A DNA stretch of 64,000 nt from Vibrio sp. 14G-20 (GTDB taxonomy: Bacteria > Pseudomonadota > Gammaproteobacteria > Enterobacterales > Vibrionaceae): assembly GCF_026241515.1 (NCBI RefSeq), contig NZ_JAPHPW010000018.1:1-64000 (forward strand). The letters run 5' to 3'. Below the pieces are notes generated by a model. It saw only the letters and a program-made list of their open reading frames with translations. It did not search any database and was not told where the DNA came from. This document shows, in pieces, positions 61,459 to 64,000 of the stretch (its first letter is position 1; the number at the start of each line of letters is the position of its first letter). Position numbers and translations under genes: made by a program.

Positions 61459-62604
61459 TTAGATTTTGACGGCCTTACTGAAATCGAAAGGATCATTAAC
61501 AGGGTTATCGTCCTTGGACTCAACACACGTTAAAATCTTAACTGAATCACCCCATGTCACTCTATAAACACAATCAGCTAAAACCTTAAAACCATACCCC
61601 ATTTCTATTAGCTCCGATTGACTAAAAGTGAATAGCTTACTGTCGTTCTGACGAACCTCGATATAGATACGAACAAAAGAGTTTTGAAAATCGACAAGGT
61701 TTAAAGTGACGTCTATCCAAGCTGTCTGGCGAGAGTATCCCGTAACCAATAATTCAAAATCATTGAGAGGGCCGAAACCAGAAGACTTTTTGGCAGGTTT
61801 AACGGTTTGACCTGGGACACCGTTGGGAACTGAAACCTGTGCAGGTTCAACAGCATTGTTTGGTTCAGAATTTAGAACCGGTTCTAATTCCTTATCACTA
61901 CCAGACCACGCGTAAATATTAAAAATGACACCCGCCACAAGTAACAATCCACCCATCCAAAATGGCCACCGATGCCAAATTGGTTTGATATCGTTACTCA
62001 TAGCCTCAGCTACGCTACCGCTGCTTTGTGTATGAGACTGATAAAATGGAAAGAACGATTTCTTATATTTTCGCTGCTCTTCATTGACGACTTCGGTTGT
62101 TGCACCAATCCTCACTTTCTTGGTGTAAGTATTCTTACTACCGAAAGCGGTATTCTTGGCACAGTAGTAAGTCATTTCAACCATATCGCGAACATCTTTG
62201 TGAATCTTCCTAAGATTCTGAGTAAGCAAAATGATGTCTATGCCGTAGTGACCATGAAGAGAATAGAACTCAAGTATTTTGCTATCTAGCTGCTTATTTG
62301 GCAGAACCATATGAGCTTCATCAATCACAAATAGGGGACCTTTGTTATCGGCATCCCTCCAGTCGTTTATGTAGTCCTCAAGTTTTGAAAATGGTCTATC
62401 CATAGAGCCATACTGGTTTAATTGACCGTCCACAACTTCAATCAAATCCAATACGTCATTACCAAAGACTTTCTGAAAATAGGGCACATTTAAAGTCACA
62501 TTGGTCACGACTTTTCGACCAGCTTTGATAGCAGGAATAATATGGAAAGCGACACTCTCATAGCTTTTCCCGCTACGTGGTCGCCCTGCAATACAGTAAA
62601 TCAT
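61459..62604 (-). CDS. Zot / pI-type phage assembly ATPase
   Basis: Inner-membrane assembly protein of filamentous phages, homologous to pI of Ff phages and Zot of CTX. The start MIYCIAGRPRSGKSYE holds Walker A (GRPRSGKS), Walker B is LFVIDEAHMVLP and a LLTQNLRKIHKDVRDMVE segment follows. One membrane segment (about 222-240, WPFWMGGLLLVAGVIFNIYA) separates the cytoplasmic ATPase from a periplasmic C-terminal part. I chose the ATG at 62604, since it overlaps the stop of the upstream gene as TAATG. A frame starting at 62712 would run through that gene. The protein has 381 residues. Confidence 0.92.
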   Translation of the reverse strand: MIYCIAGRPRSGKSYESVAFHIIPAIKAGRKVVTNVTLNVPYFQKVFGNDVLDLIEVVDGQLNQYGSMDRPFSKLEDYINDWRDADNKGPLFVIDEAHMVLPNKQLDSKILEFYSLHGHYGIDIILLTQNLRKIHKDVRDMVEMTYYCAKNTAFGSKNTYTKKVRIGATTEVVNEEQRKYKKSFFPFYQSHTQSSGSVAEAMSNDIKPIWHRWPFWMGGLLLVAGVIFNIYAWSGSDKELEPVLNSEPNNAVEPAQVSVPNGVPGQTVKPAKKSSGFGPLNDFELLVTGYSRQTAWIDVTLNLVDFQNSFVRIYIEVRQNDSKLFTFSQSELIEMGYGFKVLADCVYRVTWGDSVKILTCVESKDDNPVNDPFDFSKAVKI

Positions 62605-62918
62605 TACGAACCTAACCTTGTGAATGGAATCAATTGTAAAATCATGCGTAAAGCAATGGCCGATATAATCAGGCTCAAACATTGAGGTAGGCCAACCGCG
62701 CCCATGACCCAAGCCACGTTAGGTGGTATTGACTGCAAATACTGTCCGATATCAACAGGTTGAAAAGCATTGACCGCCCAAGAAAGACCAGAATTAACCG
62801 CTGACATAAACTGTTCGACAATCCAAAAAACCATGTCTTTTAGCATGTCTACTAAGCTAAGAATCAACTTATAAAGGAACTCGATGAGCTTATTAAATAA
62901 AGTAACAATCCAATCCAT
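62604..62918 (-). CDS. DUF2523 minor coat protein (pVI-like)
   Basis: A 104-residue hydrophobic protein of the DUF2523 family, equivalent in position and type to pVI, the minor coat protein at the adsorption end of the virion. It has membrane segments near residues 9-36 and 66-98 (VAWVMGAVGLPQCLSLIISAIALRM; the latter part ends in IPFTRLGS). Its stop overlaps the Zot start by one base, and its own start lies 3 bases after the stop of the pIII-like gene, so the three genes are translated as a unit. Confidence 0.88.
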   Translation of the reverse strand: MDWIVTLFNKLIEFLYKLILSLVDMLKDMVFWIVEQFMSAVNSGLSWAVNAFQPVDIGQYLQSIPPNVAWVMGAVGLPQCLSLIISAIALRMILQLIPFTRLGS

Positions 62919-62921
62919 AAC

Positions 62922-64000
62922 CTAACCCCCGAAGATAATCTGACGACAATAGAAAGCCGTAGACGCTAAAAAAATGAAGCGAAGGAAACCAAATATCCAA
63001 TCCAAATCGATGTAGTCGTCAAAAGAGAAGTAGCCGTAGAAGGGAACAGGCAAACCGAAGTTTGGACGTTTCGCACCGCTTAAATCGATGTTGCCAAAGT
63101 TAGATACGAAAGGGTCTACAACCGAGGTTTTCATAGTTTGTAATTGCGATTCTAGAACATCACTCAAATCCCCCTCATAAGCAGAATCGTAAAACCCCTG
63201 ACAAGTGCCTCCTTGAATGCAAGTGCCGTCTATACCTGCTTTGGAAGCATCCACGCCTTTCAATAAATCACCAATATCAGTCATACCATTAGCCAAGCCG
63301 TCTAACTTACCGGATATTTCAGCGAGCTCTTCTCCATTATTACTGCCCTCAATGCCGTCTATTTTATCTGATAGGGCACCTATGCTTGATTCAACACCGG
63401 ACAAATCAATCGTTGATGTACCAGATGAGATAGCAGCTATCTCGTTGCTAAGTTGAGTAAAGCGGCCATCCATATTGGCAAGTTTTTCGTCAACCGAACT
63501 AAGACGGCCAGCCATCGCACCAAGGCCACCCATTGTGTTATGAGCATCAACCGCAACTTCATCAAGAGTAGAGTCTATGGTCTTTAGAAGCTTCTGATTT
63601 GCATGTGCTTTTGCCGCATTGCGCAACTGATTTTTTTGCTGACTAGTCAAACCAGAACCGCCACTAGCATTATTTTCAATTGCTCTTATTACTTGATCTT
63701 TGTTGGCGTCCATATGTTCATGCACTGCATTAATTTGCTGTGGCAGACTTTTAACACTGGAATTTGTATCAGCCGTTGTTGACTTCAATTCTTGAAGAAA
63801 TTGATTGTTTTGATTAATTTTCGTGTAGTTCGTACCGCTTGTTTCAGATATGCGATCATTCAGAAACGATTTAATTTGTGCAATTTGAGCACTATTATCA
63901 GCGCCACTAACATCAATACTTTCAACTGCGTGCAGTAAACCGCGAGTTTTGGTGTTTAACACCTCAGTCAATACACCGATAGAATTATTAAAGTCATTGC
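62922..64000 (-). CDS. Phage adsorption (pIII-like) protein, 5' end outside window
   Basis: The frame stays open to base 64000, so the N-terminus is missing. The visible part of about 359 residues is mostly low-complexity helical coiled coil with recurring small and acidic residues (ISGKLDGLANGMTDIGDLL), then a cysteine pair in CIQGGTCQGFYD and a C-terminal membrane segment (WIFGFLRFIFLASTAFYC). This is the layout of the attachment proteins of Vibrio filamentous phages, which remain membrane-anchored until assembly. The receptor-binding domain lies beyond the window. The TTG at 63971 is not a start, as the frame continues upstream. Confidence 0.8.
   Translation of the reverse strand, partial: NDFNNSIGVLTEVLNTKTRGLLHAVESIDVSGADNSAQIAQIKSFLNDRISETSGTNYTKINQNNQFLQELKSTTADTNSSVKSLPQQINAVHEHMDANKDQVIRAIENNASGGSGLTSQQKNQLRNAAKAHANQKLLKTIDSTLDEVAVDAHNTMGGLGAMAGRLSSVDEKLANMDGRFTQLSNEIAAISSGTSTIDLSGVESSIGALSDKIDGIEGSNNGEELAEISGKLDGLANGMTDIGDLLKGVDASKAGIDGTCIQGGTCQGFYDSAYEGDLSDVLESQLQTMKTSVVDPFVSNFGNIDLSGAKRPNFGLPVPFYGYFSFDDYIDLDWIFGFLRFIFLASTAFYCRQIIFGG

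Larger units (their letters stand above)
57621..64000. mobile_element. Filamentous (inovirus-type) prophage, partial
   Basis: From the dif-like site rightward come a DUF3653 phage regulator, an AAA15/RloB cassette, a hairpin-rich non-coding region, a DUF2726 gene and then Zot, DUF2523 and a pIII-like gene, read right to left. The last three form the morphogenesis block of Vibrio filamentous phages (Vf33/f237 and CTX types). Replication and coat genes and the other attachment site must lie beyond base 64000. No integrase is present, in keeping with use of host XerCD. The exact right boundary and whether the phage is intact cannot be seen. Confidence 0.75.

Noticed and set aside
62605..62712. 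Zot start at 62712
   Set aside because: The extension overlaps the DUF2523 gene by more than 100 bases, lacks family similarity, and the ATG at 62604 gives the standard MIYCIAGRPRSGKS start.

Overview
The window looks like a piece of a Vibrio chromosome, most likely of the Splendidus clade and probably the replication-terminus half of chromosome 1. The genus call rests on gene order and protein identity: rlmI/yccX/tusE/yccA, msrC-proQ-prc, letA-letB-rsmF, pyrD-zapC-rlmL-uup and rmf-fabA-ycbZ-matP are familiar gammaproteobacterial blocks, and the DUF2835, DUF3466, DUF3634 and aapJQMP genes beside them are typical of Vibrio. The clade and chromosome calls are inference. No tRNA, rRNA or CRISPR array was seen.

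Layout. 1-4.7 kb is the C-terminal part of a giant type I-secreted RTX adhesin (Ig-like repeats, PA14, cadherin-like, VWA, RTX, secretion signal). 4.7-9.1 kb holds rlmI, a chemoreceptor, yccX, tusE and yccA. 9.3-13.5 kb is a complete general amino-acid ABC importer operon (aapJQMP). 14-18.5 kb carries a siroheme synthase with an eroded methyltransferase tail, aroH-yajQ, a free-standing PEP-synthase-like domain and a thioesterase-like gene. 18.5-36 kb has an orphan membrane protein, a CvfB-like protein, rsmF, the LetAB lipid-transport pair, an ABC exporter, msrC, proQ, prc, a two-repeat secreted protein, pepN and a DUF2835 gene. 36-53.5 kb holds NAD-glutamate dehydrogenase, pyrD, zapC, rlmL, a glutaredoxin-like gene, uup, a DUF3466 surface protein, rmf, fabA, ycbZ, matP and DUF3634.

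From about 53.6 kb the content is accessory: a secreted TolA-domain-III-like protein, an HDOD-like protein, a DUF2971 protein, a small outer-membrane barrel, then about 0.8 kb without a clear gene ending in a dif-like XerCD site (57621-57649). To its right lies a filamentous (inovirus-type) prophage that runs off the window: a DUF3653 regulator, a two-gene AAA15 ATPase + RloB TOPRIM cassette resembling AbiL-type abortive infection, a hairpin-rich intergenic region that probably holds the phage origin and packaging signals, a membrane-anchored DUF2726 protein, Zot (pI), a DUF2523 pVI-like protein and a long coiled-coil pIII-like adsorption protein.

The most interesting part is the right end: a defence cassette apparently carried in the cargo slot of a dif-integrating filamentous phage, about 4 kb from a secreted TolA-D3-like protein that could in principle interact with the receptor system such phages use. 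Other items for a second look are the divergent aroH / PEP-synthase-like pair, the SUMT remnant fused to siroheme synthase, a FabR-like operator before fabA, and a near-matS site immediately before matP.
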